Part shown: in pieces, positions 1 through 7,732 of the stretch
Position numbering within the stretch: the first letter of the stretch is position 1
Layout of the letters: every line of letters begins with the position of its first letter
DNA from: JADGOV01 sp040002735
GTDB lineage: Bacteria > Actinomycetota > Actinomycetes > JADGOV01
Length of the DNA: 21,554 bases
Assembly: GCA_040002735.1 (NCBI GenBank)
Contig: JBDUDX010000082.1
Span: 1-21,554, forward strand
Reading direction: 5' to 3'
The notes under the pieces: generated by a model
What the model was told of the DNA's origin: nothing
Seen by the model: the letters and a program-made list of their open reading frames with translations, nothing else
Databases searched by the model: none
Made by a program: the position numbers and the translations under genes

Positions 1-1288
1 CCAGCCAGAGCAGGGTGGGGCCGAGCGCGGCGCCGTACGCGAGGTGGCCGACTAGCGAGGGGTAGCCCGCGGCTAGCTCCGGCGCCGTCCACGTCGGGTC
101 GTCGCCGAGCAGGAGCGGCAGGAGGGTGTGGTTGCCGAGCAGCCACCACAGCACGCCGTACGAAACCCCCCACCCCAGGGCGGCCTCGGCGTCCACCGCG
201 GCCTGCCGGAAGAGCAGGCCGTAGCTTGCGCCGAGGACCACGGCGATGAGGAGATGGACGACGAGCCCGACGCCCGCCGACGTCCCGCCGACGAGCCCGG
301 CGATCTGCGGCAGCCCGTCGACCCGGACGAGGACCACGGTGAACAGCACACCGCCGACCAGCCCGGCCAGCGTGCCGCGGCCCAGCCCGCGCAGCGCCTT
401 GGTCCCGACACCCTCGTCGGCCAGCTCGCCGGGGTCGTCGGTCGGGGTCACTCCGGCGGCCGCGGTCGTGAACCGGTAGAGCAGTACGAGCAGCACGCCG
501 GCCAGGACCACCGCCGGCAGCGTCCCGGCCCGTTCCCGAGCGGCCTCCAGCGACCACGGCAGCGGATCACCCGACGCCAGCGGGACGACCGTCATCGGCA
601 GCGCCAGCCAGGCCAGGAAGCCGAAGTCGAGCCCGCGGACCAGGGCCGGGCCCATCGCCCCGCGCGGCCGCGGATAGAGCACGGCGTACGCGGCACCGGC
701 CGCCGCCCCCACCAGCAGGGCGAGCGGCCAGCGCACGACGGCCGGACCGTCCATCGCCGCGGCCCCGGACATCCCGGCCGAGCCGAGCAGGGCGAAGAGC
801 GCCACAGCGGCCACTACCCCCGACCCGGTCGCACGGGCGAGGGCTCCGCGCGTCGCCCGGCCCACCGGAGCGGCCGCGCCCAGCGCGGCGAGCACCGCGC
901 CCGCGACCGTGCCGTACGCGAGGTGGCCGAGCAGGGAGGGAAAGCCGGACTGCACCGCGGACAGGCTCCATCGCACCGGGTCTCCGCGCAGCAGCGGGAG
1001 CAGCGTCAGCCCGCCGAGCAACCACCACCCGGCGCCGTACGCCGTGCCCCAGAACACCAGCTCGCCCGGTCCGCTGCGCCGGCCGGTGGTCACGGCCGCG
1101 AACAGCACGCCGATGACGACCGAGGCGACGGCGTGGACAGCCAGGCCGACTGCCGTGCCGTCGCTGCGCGCCAGGCCCGCGATGGTCTCGAGCATGTCGC
1201 CCAGCTCGAGCATGGCGGCACCGAAGACCAGGCCGCCGGCCGCGCCCGCCACCGCGCCGCGCCACACCCAGTCCGGTCGGCGGCGCAT
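1..1288 (-). CDS. Multi-pass membrane protein built of repeated modules (partial, C-terminus off the window)
   Basis: The reading frame is open from an ATG at 1288 to the window edge, giving about 429 residues with no stop. It is strongly hydrophobic, with many predicted membrane spans separated by short Arg-rich or Pro-rich loops. The protein repeats a module of about 135 residues: a first copy contains WWLLGGLTLLPLLRGDP followed by FPSLLGHLAYGTVAG, a weaker second copy contains FLAWLALPMTVVPLASGDP, and a third contains WWLLGNHTLLPLLLGDDPTW followed by YPSLVGHLAYGAALG. The start overlaps the stop of the upstream NADH dehydrogenase gene by one base (TGATG), which implies translational coupling. 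The same module forms the N-terminal membrane domain of that upstream protein. I do not recognise a named family. A quinone-binding or partner-docking role is only inference from the shared module. The frame is certain; the function is unknown. Confidence 0.8.
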   Translation of the reverse strand, partial: MRRRPDWVWRGAVAGAAGGLVFGAAMLELGDMLETIAGLARSDGTAVGLAVHAVASVVIGVLFAAVTTGRRSGPGELVFWGTAYGAGWWLLGGLTLLPLLRGDPVRWSLSAVQSGFPSLLGHLAYGTVAGAVLAALGAAAPVGRATRGALARATGSGVVAAVALFALLGSAGMSGAAAMDGPAVVRWPLALLVGAAAGAAYAVLYPRPRGAMGPALVRGLDFGFLAWLALPMTVVPLASGDPLPWSLEAARERAGTLPAVVLAGVLLVLLYRFTTAAAGVTPTDDPGELADEGVGTKALRGLGRGTLAGLVGGVLFTVVLVRVDGLPQIAGLVGGTSAGVGLVVHLLIAVVLGASYGLLFRQAAVDAEAALGWGVSYGVLWWLLGNHTLLPLLLGDDPTWTAPELAAGYPSLVGHLAYGAALGPTLLWL

Positions 1289-3024
1289 CAGTGCTCGCCT
1301 GCTGCCGTGGCCGAGGCGGAGGAGACCGACGTCCGCTCCTCGATGCTGGCCTGGTGCGCCAGCACGATGTCGCGCGGGAACCCGAGCTCGAGCAGCCAGT
1401 CGAGACCCACCCGTACCCGCTTCTCGGCCCCGGGCAGCTTGGCCAGGTAGATGAGCCGCCACAGGGCCCACGCCAGGACCCCGGAGAAGCGCCATCCGCG
1501 GATCTCGGCTACGCCGGTGCGGTGGCCGAGGGCGGCCAGCATGCCGATGGTCGTGAAGCGGAAGGGTTGTGGCTCTCGGCCATCGAGCACGGCCGCCAGG
1601 TTGTCGGCGAGGACGCGACCCTCGCGCAGCGCGTGCTGGGCGGTCGGTGGCTGCTGGCCGCCCTCGCCGGCGGGCACGGCCGCGCAGTCCCCGGCCGCCC
1701 AGACGCCGTCGAGCCCCACAACGCGCAGCGACTCGTCCACCGGGACCGAACCGCCCCGCCCGTGTTCGACGGGCAGCGAGCGCACGACAGCGCCCGGCCG
1801 GTTGCCGGCGGTCCAGACCATCGTCGCGTTCGGGATCTCGACTCCGTCCTGCAGCAGCAGGGCCCGCCGGGTGGCGCCGGTGACCCGCGTACGCAGCCGC
1901 AGGTCCAGGCCGCGGGCCGCCAGCTGGCGCTGGGCGACCTGCGCGAGCGCGGCGCCGATCTCCGGCAGGATCCGCTCCCCGGAGTGCACCAGCACGACGT
2001 GCACGTCGTCCACGTCCAGCGAGGGGTAGTAGCGCAGGACGCTGCGGGCGAGGTCGAGCAGCTCGGCGGCCAGCTCCACTCCGGCGAACCCGCCGCCCAC
2101 GACCGTGAACGTCATGAGCCGGCGTCGCTCGGCCGGGTCCGCCGCACCGTCGGCACGTTCGAGCCGGGTGAGGACGTGCTCGCGAACGCGCTCGGCGTCG
2201 CCCAGGGTCTTCAGGGTCAGGCAGTGCTCTTCGATCCCGGGGAGGTCACGGAACGCCGGCTCGGCCCCCAAGGCCAGCACGAGGTGGTCGAAGGGGACGT
2301 CGCGATCGGCCAGCCGGACCCGTCGTCCCGCCAGATCGAGCGACTCGGCCCGGCCGAGGACGACCCGGGTGCGGGGACAGGCCCCGCGCAGAGGCGCTCC
2401 GACGTGCGCCGCCTGCACGGCCCCACCGGCGACCTCGGGCAGCATGGGGGTGAAGAGCAGGAAGTTGCTCTCGCTCACGATCGTGACGTCCCAGCGGGTC
2501 CGCCGCGAGGAGAGCCGCTCGAGGCGTTGGGCCACCGCGACGCCGGCGAAGCCGCCTCCCACGACCACGATCCGCGGCAGGTCGGTCGGCGCGGCGGCCG
2601 GTGCCGGCGGCGGCCAGCGGCGCCGCAGCCGCGGAAGGACGAGTGCCCACAGCAGTCCGGCCGATGTGCCCTGCAGGAGCGCGGCCACCAGGTCGGGGAA
2701 GGCGACGGTCACCGCTGCCGCGTCCCAGGTGGGTGTGTCTCCGAGCAGCACCGGCACCACCGTGAGGTTCCACCCGGCCCACCACAGGAGCCCAACCACC
2801 AGTCCCCGGGCGGCCCCGTTGGCCGCGGCGGCGGCGCCGAGCAGCCCGACGACCGCCCCCGGCGCAGCGCCCAGCAGGATCCAGAGGGCGACGCCGGAGC
2901 CGGACGGGGCGAGGTCCATGGGGCCGGTCGCGGCGGGCAGCTGGGCGACCCGCAGCAGCGAGACGGCCGTCGCCGTGGCGACGCCCAGCAGTGCGCCGGC
3001 TCCGGCCTCGCGCAGGTGGCTCAC
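1288..3024 (-). CDS. Type II NADH dehydrogenase-like FAD oxidoreductase with N-terminal membrane domain
   Basis: The protein has 578 residues and a GTG start at 3024. Residues 1-135 are hydrophobic with about three to four membrane spans and contain LLWWAGWNLTVVPVLLGDTP. Residues 151-570 form a pyridine nucleotide-disulfide oxidoreductase: the FAD-binding GGGFAG lies at 156-161, a second dinucleotide motif VVGGGFAGVELAAEL lies near 310, and VWAAGDCAAVP closes the FAD site. The C-terminal stretch GWRFSGVLAWALWRLIYLAKLPG is typical of type II NADH:quinone oxidoreductases, which pass electrons from NADH to membrane quinone without pumping protons. Ordinary members are about 400-450 residues, so the membrane domain is an addition. 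The gene sits 67 bp after the radical SAM gene and overlaps the next gene by one base. Enzyme class is well supported; the natural electron acceptor is inferred. Confidence 0.9.
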   Translation of the reverse strand: MSHLREAGAGALLGVATATAVSLLRVAQLPAATGPMDLAPSGSGVALWILLGAAPGAVVGLLGAAAAANGAARGLVVGLLWWAGWNLTVVPVLLGDTPTWDAAAVTVAFPDLVAALLQGTSAGLLWALVLPRLRRRWPPPAPAAAPTDLPRIVVVGGGFAGVAVAQRLERLSSRRTRWDVTIVSESNFLLFTPMLPEVAGGAVQAAHVGAPLRGACPRTRVVLGRAESLDLAGRRVRLADRDVPFDHLVLALGAEPAFRDLPGIEEHCLTLKTLGDAERVREHVLTRLERADGAADPAERRRLMTFTVVGGGFAGVELAAELLDLARSVLRYYPSLDVDDVHVVLVHSGERILPEIGAALAQVAQRQLAARGLDLRLRTRVTGATRRALLLQDGVEIPNATMVWTAGNRPGAVVRSLPVEHGRGGSVPVDESLRVVGLDGVWAAGDCAAVPAGEGGQQPPTAQHALREGRVLADNLAAVLDGREPQPFRFTTIGMLAALGHRTGVAEIRGWRFSGVLAWALWRLIYLAKLPGAEKRVRVGLDWLLELGFPRDIVLAHQASIEERTSVSSASATAAGEH

Positions 3025-3091
3025 GGGGTCACCCGCCCCCCGGACGGCCTCGGCGGGCGGCGGAGAGTCGGGCGCGGTGCGACATCACGCC

Positions 3092-4105
3092 TCAGGCGCA
3101 GGGAAAGGCGGCGGCGAGGAGGTGGCTGCGGCGGCGGTACCTGAGGTACTCCTCACGCACGCTTTCGATGGCGGCATCGAGCGGTGAGAGCCGCGTGCTC
3201 ACCTTCATGGCCGGGTTGGTGGCAGCGACCGGGTGCCAGTAGACACCGTCGCCGGTCACGCAGACCTCGGGCACCAGGGTGGCTCGGGAGACGACGATGC
3301 CGCGGCTGGCGACTCCCTCCCGGGCTACCCGGCGCACCACCAGGTCCCGCTCGACGCCCAGCCGGCCCGCGAGCTCGGCCAGCGTGTCCCGCTCGACCGG
3401 TGACCCGGTGCTCAAGGTGGCGCCCAGGCGCACCCGGAAGCCGAGGGCGGTGGCCGTCGCGATGCCGTCGACCGCCCGCTGCCAGGACCCCGCGCCGCGG
3501 TGCGCGTCGTGCACGTCCGGCGTCGGCGAGTCGATGCTGACCTGCAGGAGCAGCCCGTCGCGGGGCATGGCGTCGAGCCGCCGCAGCCGCGAGCCGCGGA
3601 AGAGCATGGCGTTGGTGAGCAGCACCGTGGGCGCCGCCCTCGTGCACGCCTCGACGATCTCGGCGATGTCCGCGTGGAGGAACGGTTCCCCGCCCGTGAG
3701 GTAGAGCTCACGGACGCCGGCCTCGACGCCCTCGGCGACAGCACGGCGTACGCCGGCCAGGTCGAGGGAGCGCGGATCGGCCTGCGGCGACGACGAGACG
3801 CAGCAGTAGTCGCACGCGAGGTTGCAGTGGAAGTTGGTGTAGAGCCACAGCCGGTGACCCGGCAGCCGATCGGCCGGGAGGGTGGCGTCGGGGTCGGACA
3901 GCCGTCCCCGGTAGACCTCGACCGCGTCGTCGTACACCGCGAGGACCGCGTTGCCGGTGCCCCGGCACCAGGCGTCGACGACGTCGACGTCGTCAGGTCC
4001 CTCGACCGGCACCATGACCGTCGTCCCCGACGCCGCCGCCCCGACCCGAGCCATGACGTCCATGACCAGCGCGGCGCGCCCCCCCCGGGTCGCCAGGCCG
4101 GTCAT
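3092..4105 (-). CDS. Radical SAM protein with TusA-like N-terminal domain
   Basis: The protein has 337 residues. The radical SAM cluster motif CNLACDYC (Cys 94, 98 and 101, then a fourth Cys at 102) binds a 4Fe-4S cluster that cleaves S-adenosylmethionine. TGGEP at 137-141 is the SAM-binding motif, and QVSIDSP follows in the barrel. A late motif with CVTGDGVYWHPV near residue 275 recalls the C-terminal region of related radical SAM proteins. Residues about 8-70 resemble TusA sulfur-carrier proteins, with an amphipathic helix, a GTTVMVPVEGPDDVDVVDAW segment and a WCRGTGN motif, but the CP-x-P catalytic cysteine motif is absent (RGGRAALV stands there). The gene begins 7 bp after the PhnD-like gene, so the two are one transcription unit. 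The radical SAM call is firm. The TusA-like call comes from pattern reading, and the substrate is unknown. Confidence 0.87.
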   Translation of the reverse strand: MTGLATRGGRAALVMDVMARVGAAASGTTVMVPVEGPDDVDVVDAWCRGTGNAVLAVYDDAVEVYRGRLSDPDATLPADRLPGHRLWLYTNFHCNLACDYCCVSSSPQADPRSLDLAGVRRAVAEGVEAGVRELYLTGGEPFLHADIAEIVEACTRAAPTVLLTNAMLFRGSRLRRLDAMPRDGLLLQVSIDSPTPDVHDAHRGAGSWQRAVDGIATATALGFRVRLGATLSTGSPVERDTLAELAGRLGVERDLVVRRVAREGVASRGIVVSRATLVPEVCVTGDGVYWHPVAATNPAMKVSTRLSPLDAAIESVREEYLRYRRRSHLLAAAFPCA

Positions 4106-4112
4106 GTCCCGC

Positions 4113-4916
4113 TCACCATGTCATCGGGATCTGCTGCTCCTCGACCGCCTCGAACAGGGACGCGTAGCCGTCGAGGTCGGGGCGGACCCAGCGGCGCAGG
4201 CCTTCCATCTCGAGAATCAGGCGGTGCGCCGGGTCGTCCCAGTCCATCGCCAGCAGGTGCGAGACCCAGGCCTCCGCCCGGTCGGGCTCGAGTGAGTCGA
4301 GGGCGGTGAAATTGCAGTGGCAGTAGTCCGGACTGGTCCAGAACGCTTCGACGCCCACGTCACCGGCGGCCTGGAGCTGCTGCCAGGTCGTGATCCCGAG
4401 CGCCGCCACGTCGGCCTCGTCGTCGAGGACCGCGCGGAGCGCGTCGAGCTCGCTGCGGCCGGTGTCGCCGTGCTTGCCGACGTCGGAGTCGAAGGCGACG
4501 ACCTCGATCGCCGAGTCGTCGAGCCCGGCGTCGGACAGGAACTTCCGGGGGAGGATCCGCGCCTGCCCGGAGTCGCGCGAGCCCAGCGCGACCCGCAGGC
4601 CCTTGAGGTCGGACAGCCCGCTGTAGCCGGCCCCCTGCCGGGCCACGAAGACAGTGCGGAAGGTGAGGTCGGTGTCGCGCATCGCCAAGGCCTGGCAGCG
4701 GCCGTCGGTGAGCGCGACGGTTCGGACGTACGCGAGGTTGGTGTTCCAAGCGACGTCGAGGAACCCCTCGTGCAGGGCGACCAGCTGACGCTCGTACGTG
4801 GAGAAGAGGACGAAGTCCATGCCGATCTCCGCGTCGTTGTAGTAGGCCTTGATCCCCTCCCAGATGGGGACGACGTTGGCGGTGTAGGCCACCGCGCCGA
4901 CGAGGACGGGCCGCAT
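4113..4916 (-). CDS. PhnD/SsuA-like substrate-binding-fold protein without signal peptide
   Basis: The protein has 267 residues from an ATG at 4916 that overlaps the upstream stop (TGATG). It begins MRPVLVGAVAYTANVVPIWEG and carries family hallmarks: FVLFSTYERQLVALHEGFLDVAWNTN, then LSDLKGLRVALGSRDSGQA, then an Asp/Glu-rich segment AVLDDEADVAALG. This matches the type II periplasmic-binding fold used for phosphonate, sulfonate and related ligands. Normal binding lipoproteins carry a signal peptide or lipobox and lie beside ABC permease and ATPase genes. Neither is present here, so the protein probably acts in the cytoplasm as a ligand-sensing or enzyme-like partner of the flanking redox enzymes. 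SPDYCHCNFTALD adds two cysteines that could bind metal. Fold is moderately firm; ligand unknown. Confidence 0.82.
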   Translation of the reverse strand: MRPVLVGAVAYTANVVPIWEGIKAYYNDAEIGMDFVLFSTYERQLVALHEGFLDVAWNTNLAYVRTVALTDGRCQALAMRDTDLTFRTVFVARQGAGYSGLSDLKGLRVALGSRDSGQARILPRKFLSDAGLDDSAIEVVAFDSDVGKHGDTGRSELDALRAVLDDEADVAALGITTWQQLQAAGDVGVEAFWTSPDYCHCNFTALDSLEPDRAEAWVSHLLAMDWDDPAHRLILEMEGLRRWVRPDLDGYASLFEAVEEQQIPMTW

Positions 4917-6049
4917 CAGAACAGCTCCATGCCGCACAGGGCCTTGCCGTAGAAGTCGTAGAGGACGTCCGAGGTCGGCGCCATGACGTGGCCGGCCCGG
5001 GCGTCGCGGAACGCACGCTCCACCGGGAGGTGCTTGGAGAAGGCCGCCCCGCCGCACACCCGCATCGCCTCGTCGGTCACCTGCAGGGCGGCGTCGTTGG
5101 CGGCCGCCCGTGAGCCGAGCACGTTGAGCATGGTCGAGTCGTCGGGGGCGGCGATGGAGACGGCGGTGGCCCGGACGTACGCCTCGTTCGCCGCCAGCAC
5201 CGTCCCGGCCCGCCCGATGCGGTGGCGGATCGTGGGCAGGTCGGCCAGGCTCGAGCCGAGATGCTCGAGCCGGGCGCCCGAGACGTGGCGTACGGCGGCG
5301 TCGAGCGCCGCTCGGGCGAGCCCGAGGGTGACCGAGGCGTTGCCGAGGTTGAACCACGGCAGCACCACTCCCATCATCGTGGCGAACGCCGAGCCCTCGC
5401 CGCCGAGCCGGTCGCCGGTGGTCACTGTCGTGTCGAAAAGCATCGGGGACGACGCGTTGCCCCGCAGGCCCAGCCCCTGCCAGGGCGCCGAGACCTTGAT
5501 GCCCTCGGCCGCGGCGTCAACCGCGTACAGGTCGGAGGCGCCCGGCTCCCCCGCGATGCTCAAGGTGCTGACGACGTAGGTATCCGCCCAGCCCGACGAC
5601 GTGACCCAGCTCTTCTCCGCGGAGAGCCGGATCGCCGAGTCGTCGCCGCTGGCCTGCGACAGGGGAGCCCAGAAGTGGCTGCGCGACCCCTTCTCGCTGA
5701 AAGCGAGCGTCCCGAGGCGATCGCCGCTCGCCATCGACACGAGCAGGTCGGGCTGCCCGGACGGCGGGTGCGCCGCGAGCGGCATCGCCGCCGCGACGTG
5801 CATCAGGTAGATCATCGCCGTCGAACCGCAGGCGGTCGCCAGCTGCCGAGCGGTCTCGGCGAACTCGACCGGGCCGGCCCCCAGCCCGCCGAGGTCGGTC
5901 GGCAGCGTCAGCCCGAGCAGGCCGGACGTGCGGAGCGCCGCCACCGCCGCCTCCGGGTAGCGGCCCTCGGTGTCGACGGCCGGAGCGTCAGCGCGGGCGA
6001 CCTCCAGAACCGGGGCGAGGCGTTCGTCCAGCGTCAGGGCAGGCGGCAC
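4916..6049 (-). CDS. Acyl-CoA dehydrogenase-fold flavoprotein lacking the usual catalytic Glu motif
   Basis: From a GTG at 6049 the protein has 377 residues, the usual family length. I chose this start because GGAG lies five bases upstream and the N-terminal helix of the family (LTLDERLAPVLEVARADAPA) follows at once. The frame continues open upstream to a GTG at 6247, so a longer 443-residue product is possible. The central domain has TLAFSEKGSRSHFWAPL and SAEKSWVTSSGWAD, typical FAD-contacting strands, and RVCGGAAFSKHLPVERAFRDARAG is the family's C-terminal signature. Where classical enzymes carry YEGTSEI, this one has VMAPTSDVL at about 355-363, so the usual Glu base is missing. That pattern is seen in members acting as flavin monooxygenases or in sulfur acquisition, such as the DszC/SfnB group. 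Assignment to that subgroup is inference. Confidence 0.85.
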   Translation of the reverse strand: MPPALTLDERLAPVLEVARADAPAVDTEGRYPEAAVAALRTSGLLGLTLPTDLGGLGAGPVEFAETARQLATACGSTAMIYLMHVAAAMPLAAHPPSGQPDLLVSMASGDRLGTLAFSEKGSRSHFWAPLSQASGDDSAIRLSAEKSWVTSSGWADTYVVSTLSIAGEPGASDLYAVDAAAEGIKVSAPWQGLGLRGNASSPMLFDTTVTTGDRLGGEGSAFATMMGVVLPWFNLGNASVTLGLARAALDAAVRHVSGARLEHLGSSLADLPTIRHRIGRAGTVLAANEAYVRATAVSIAAPDDSTMLNVLGSRAAANDAALQVTDEAMRVCGGAAFSKHLPVERAFRDARAGHVMAPTSDVLYDFYGKALCGMELF

Positions 6050-6467
6050 GGGGACTCCAGGAGGTGGTGGGGTCAGGGGGGCGGGGGTCGTGTCTCTCGG
6101 CACCGGCTCGTGGGCGGGTGTCAGCCCGGCCAGGCTGAGTGCGGCCACCGCGACGGTGAGATAGACCACCGCCGACGCCGCCGTGCCGTCGGCGCCCAGG
6201 AAGACGTCGCCGGAGGCCAACTGCAGCCGGACCGACAGCGTCGCCACGACGGCCGGCGCCCCGACGATCAGTGCCGTCGCGCGGGACGCCGAGGGCGGCG
6301 AGCAGGACCGCCCCGAGGAGGTTGTAGCGGCCGAGGCTCAGCTCGAGCTCGCCGGTACGCTGGCCGGAGCCCGACCCGGCCAAGGGGTCGCCCACCGTGA
6401 AGGGCAGCGACCCGACCGCCACAACGGTGGCCACGGCGCCCGCGACGCCGAGGCCGCGCCACGCCAC
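6050..6467 (-). pseudogene. Small membrane protein remnant, frameshifted and running into the acyl-CoA dehydrogenase frame
   Basis: From a GTG at 6467, four bases after a GGGGAGG ribosome site, the frame encodes a hydrophobic protein (VAGAVATVVAVGSLPFTV, then LGRYNLLGAVLLAALGV). Near 6285-6292 coding sense moves to another frame, which continues ATALIVGAPAVVATLSVRL and AASAVVYLTVAVAALSLAGL. Together they make about four membrane spans over roughly 110 residues, followed by a Pro/Thr-rich stretch (PRDTTPAPLTPPPPG). The second frame has no stop before the acyl-CoA dehydrogenase start. This is either a decayed neighbour gene or one half of a broken membrane-anchored fusion. The family is not recognised. 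A sequencing error could explain the single frameshift. Confidence 0.6.
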
Positions 6468-6482
6468 GCCGCCTCCCCGCCA

Positions 6483-6607
6483 CCGCGCGCGCGGACGCCG
6501 TCGACGACGAGGTCGGTGTCGGTGATGCCCCGTCTCTTCGCGCATGGGCTGCACACGATGATCTTCCCGCCGGCACGCAGTGGCCGCCCAGCGATTAGAA
6601 CGGCCAT
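6483..6607 (-). pseudogene. DsrE-family protein remnant
   Basis: A short in-frame segment reads LRAGGKIIVCSPCAKRRG followed by ITDTDLVVDGVRARGG. This matches the conserved core of DsrE/DsrF-like sulfur-relay proteins, where a Cys-x-x-Cys stands in a V-C-P-P-C-like motif before a DL-DGV motif. The N-terminal half is missing: sequence upstream belongs to the 3' end of the DoxX gene, whose stop lies inside this segment. The expected C-terminal helix is absent too, because the frame passes into sequence used by the membrane-protein remnant. It is therefore truncated at both ends. Its presence just upstream of the radical SAM/TusA-like operon suggests the operon once included a complete sulfur carrier. 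Confidence 0.55.
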
Positions 6608-7125
6608 CGGTACCGGAACCGGGCGCCCAGGGTGCGGTCCATGCCCCACAGCCGGCCGGCCGGGGCGATCGCCAGCAGCACCAGCGGGAACAGATCCTCC
6701 GCCGGGTACTGCCACAAATACAGATTCGTATGCCACAGCATGATCCAGACCGGGCCGATCAGCAGCAGCCCACCCACCGCGGCCAGCCGGGTCGCGATAC
6801 CGAACACCAAACCGACACCGACCGCGAGCTCGGCCAGCGTCAGGAACACCTGCCACACCCCCCAATGCGGCAGGACCACCTGCTGATAGAACCCGCCGAG
6901 CGGCCGGAGCCCGGTCTTCGCCGCGGCGTCGGTCAAGATGGCCCGCGCCGTCGCTTTGGTGACCAGATTGAACGAGAAAAACCCCAGGTCGTATTTGCTC
7001 TTCTCGACCACCTTCGCCAGCCCGTTGGTCAACCACACCAAGCCGGTGAAAATCCGCAGCGCCGTCAACACGCGCACGAACACCGCCGGGTCCGCACCAA
7101 CCCGTGGCTCGCGCGTCTCGGCCAT
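6595..7125 (-). CDS. DoxX-family membrane protein
   Basis: The protein has 176 residues from an ATG at 7125 preceded by an AAAAGGG ribosome site. Typical DoxX features are visible: LRIFTGLVWLTNGLAKVVEK in the first span, then WGVWQVFLTLAELAVGVGLV and RLAAVGGLLLIGPVWIMLW, giving four membrane helices. The DoxX/DoxD group includes the small subunit of thiosulfate:quinone oxidoreductase and many actinobacterial membrane proteins of unclear role in redox or thiol homeostasis. Its DNA looks less GC-biased at third positions than the operon downstream, with AAA and AAT-type codons around 6960-7030. Its 3' end truncates a DsrE-like gene. Both facts suggest it arrived by insertion. Family firm, function open. 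Confidence 0.85.
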   Translation of the reverse strand: MAETREPRVGADPAVFVRVLTALRIFTGLVWLTNGLAKVVEKSKYDLGFFSFNLVTKATARAILTDAAAKTGLRPLGGFYQQVVLPHWGVWQVFLTLAELAVGVGLVFGIATRLAAVGGLLLIGPVWIMLWHTNLYLWQYPAEDLFPLVLLAIAPAGRLWGMDRTLGARFRYRWPF

Positions 7126-7263
7126 CACAGAACCCTTTTCACCGCGATAGAAGCCAGCTACCGACCCAAACGGTAACCCGGCAACAGCCCGAACCAGCCT
7201 TACCGTCCAAGGATGCCTCCCACCCACACCAGTCGAACCCCACCAACCCGCCCGTCGTCGCCG

Positions 7264-7725
7264 TCAGCGGCGTGACTTGACGGCACGCGCCGCGGCCACC
7301 GCATCGGCTGGCGAACCGGGCCAGGGGTCGCCGTGCCCGGGCAGCAGCAGCTCGGCCTGCAGCGCCTCGAGCCGCGCCAGCGACGTACGCGCGGCTTCCG
7401 CGTCGTCGTTCACAGCGGGCGGCATCAGGCGGGGGCCGCGCTCGCGGGTGAGCACGTCGAGGGTGACGAGCTCGTCGCCGCTGAAGAGCACCCCGTGGTC
7501 CTCGAGCAGGAAGGACGTGTGACCCCGGGTGTGGCCGGGCGTCGCCACGGCGCGAGGGCGCCCAGGCAGGTCGAGGACCTCCCCGTCGTCGAACGGCTCA
7601 ACCTGCTCCACCCATCGCGGGGTGAGGAATCCGTGCCGCGTCGCGTGTAGGACGAACCCGAACGCCGAGGGCCTCCACAGGTGCGGAGCAGGTGCGGGAC
7701 GAGGGCGAACGACGAGCCGCCGCGC
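7264..7725 (-). pseudogene. Metallo-beta-lactamase-fold hydrolase, 5'-truncated
   Basis: The C-terminal half of an MBL-fold protein is intact: WRPSAFGFVLHATRHGF, WVEQVEPFDDGEVLDLPGRP, then AVATPGHTRGHTSFLLEDHG, VLFSGDELVTLD, and ELLLPGHGDPW near the end. These supply the later metal-binding His and Asp residues. The N-terminal half with the first metal-binding HxHxDH motif is missing. Upstream the same frame stays open, but only as a shadow of the antitoxin gene, so the long 314-codon frame is not a real protein. Homology fades at about 7725, right beside the hairpin after the antitoxin gene. I read this as a resident chromosomal gene cut by arrival of the island. Confidence 0.72.
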
Positions 7726-7732
7726 TCTCGCC

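Noticed and set aside
128..1450. Plus-strand open frame of 440 codons opposite the membrane protein
   Set aside because: It is an exact antisense reading in the same codon register, rich in Arg, Gln and Pro with no domain, as expected opposite GC-rich coding DNA.
1291..3144. Plus-strand open frame of 617 codons opposite the NADH dehydrogenase
   Set aside because: The minus strand has clear FAD motifs, while this frame is low-complexity antisense.
5222..6400. Plus-strand frames opposite the flavoprotein gene
   Set aside because: No ribosome site or domain; Arg/Gly/Gln-rich composition typical of antisense frames.
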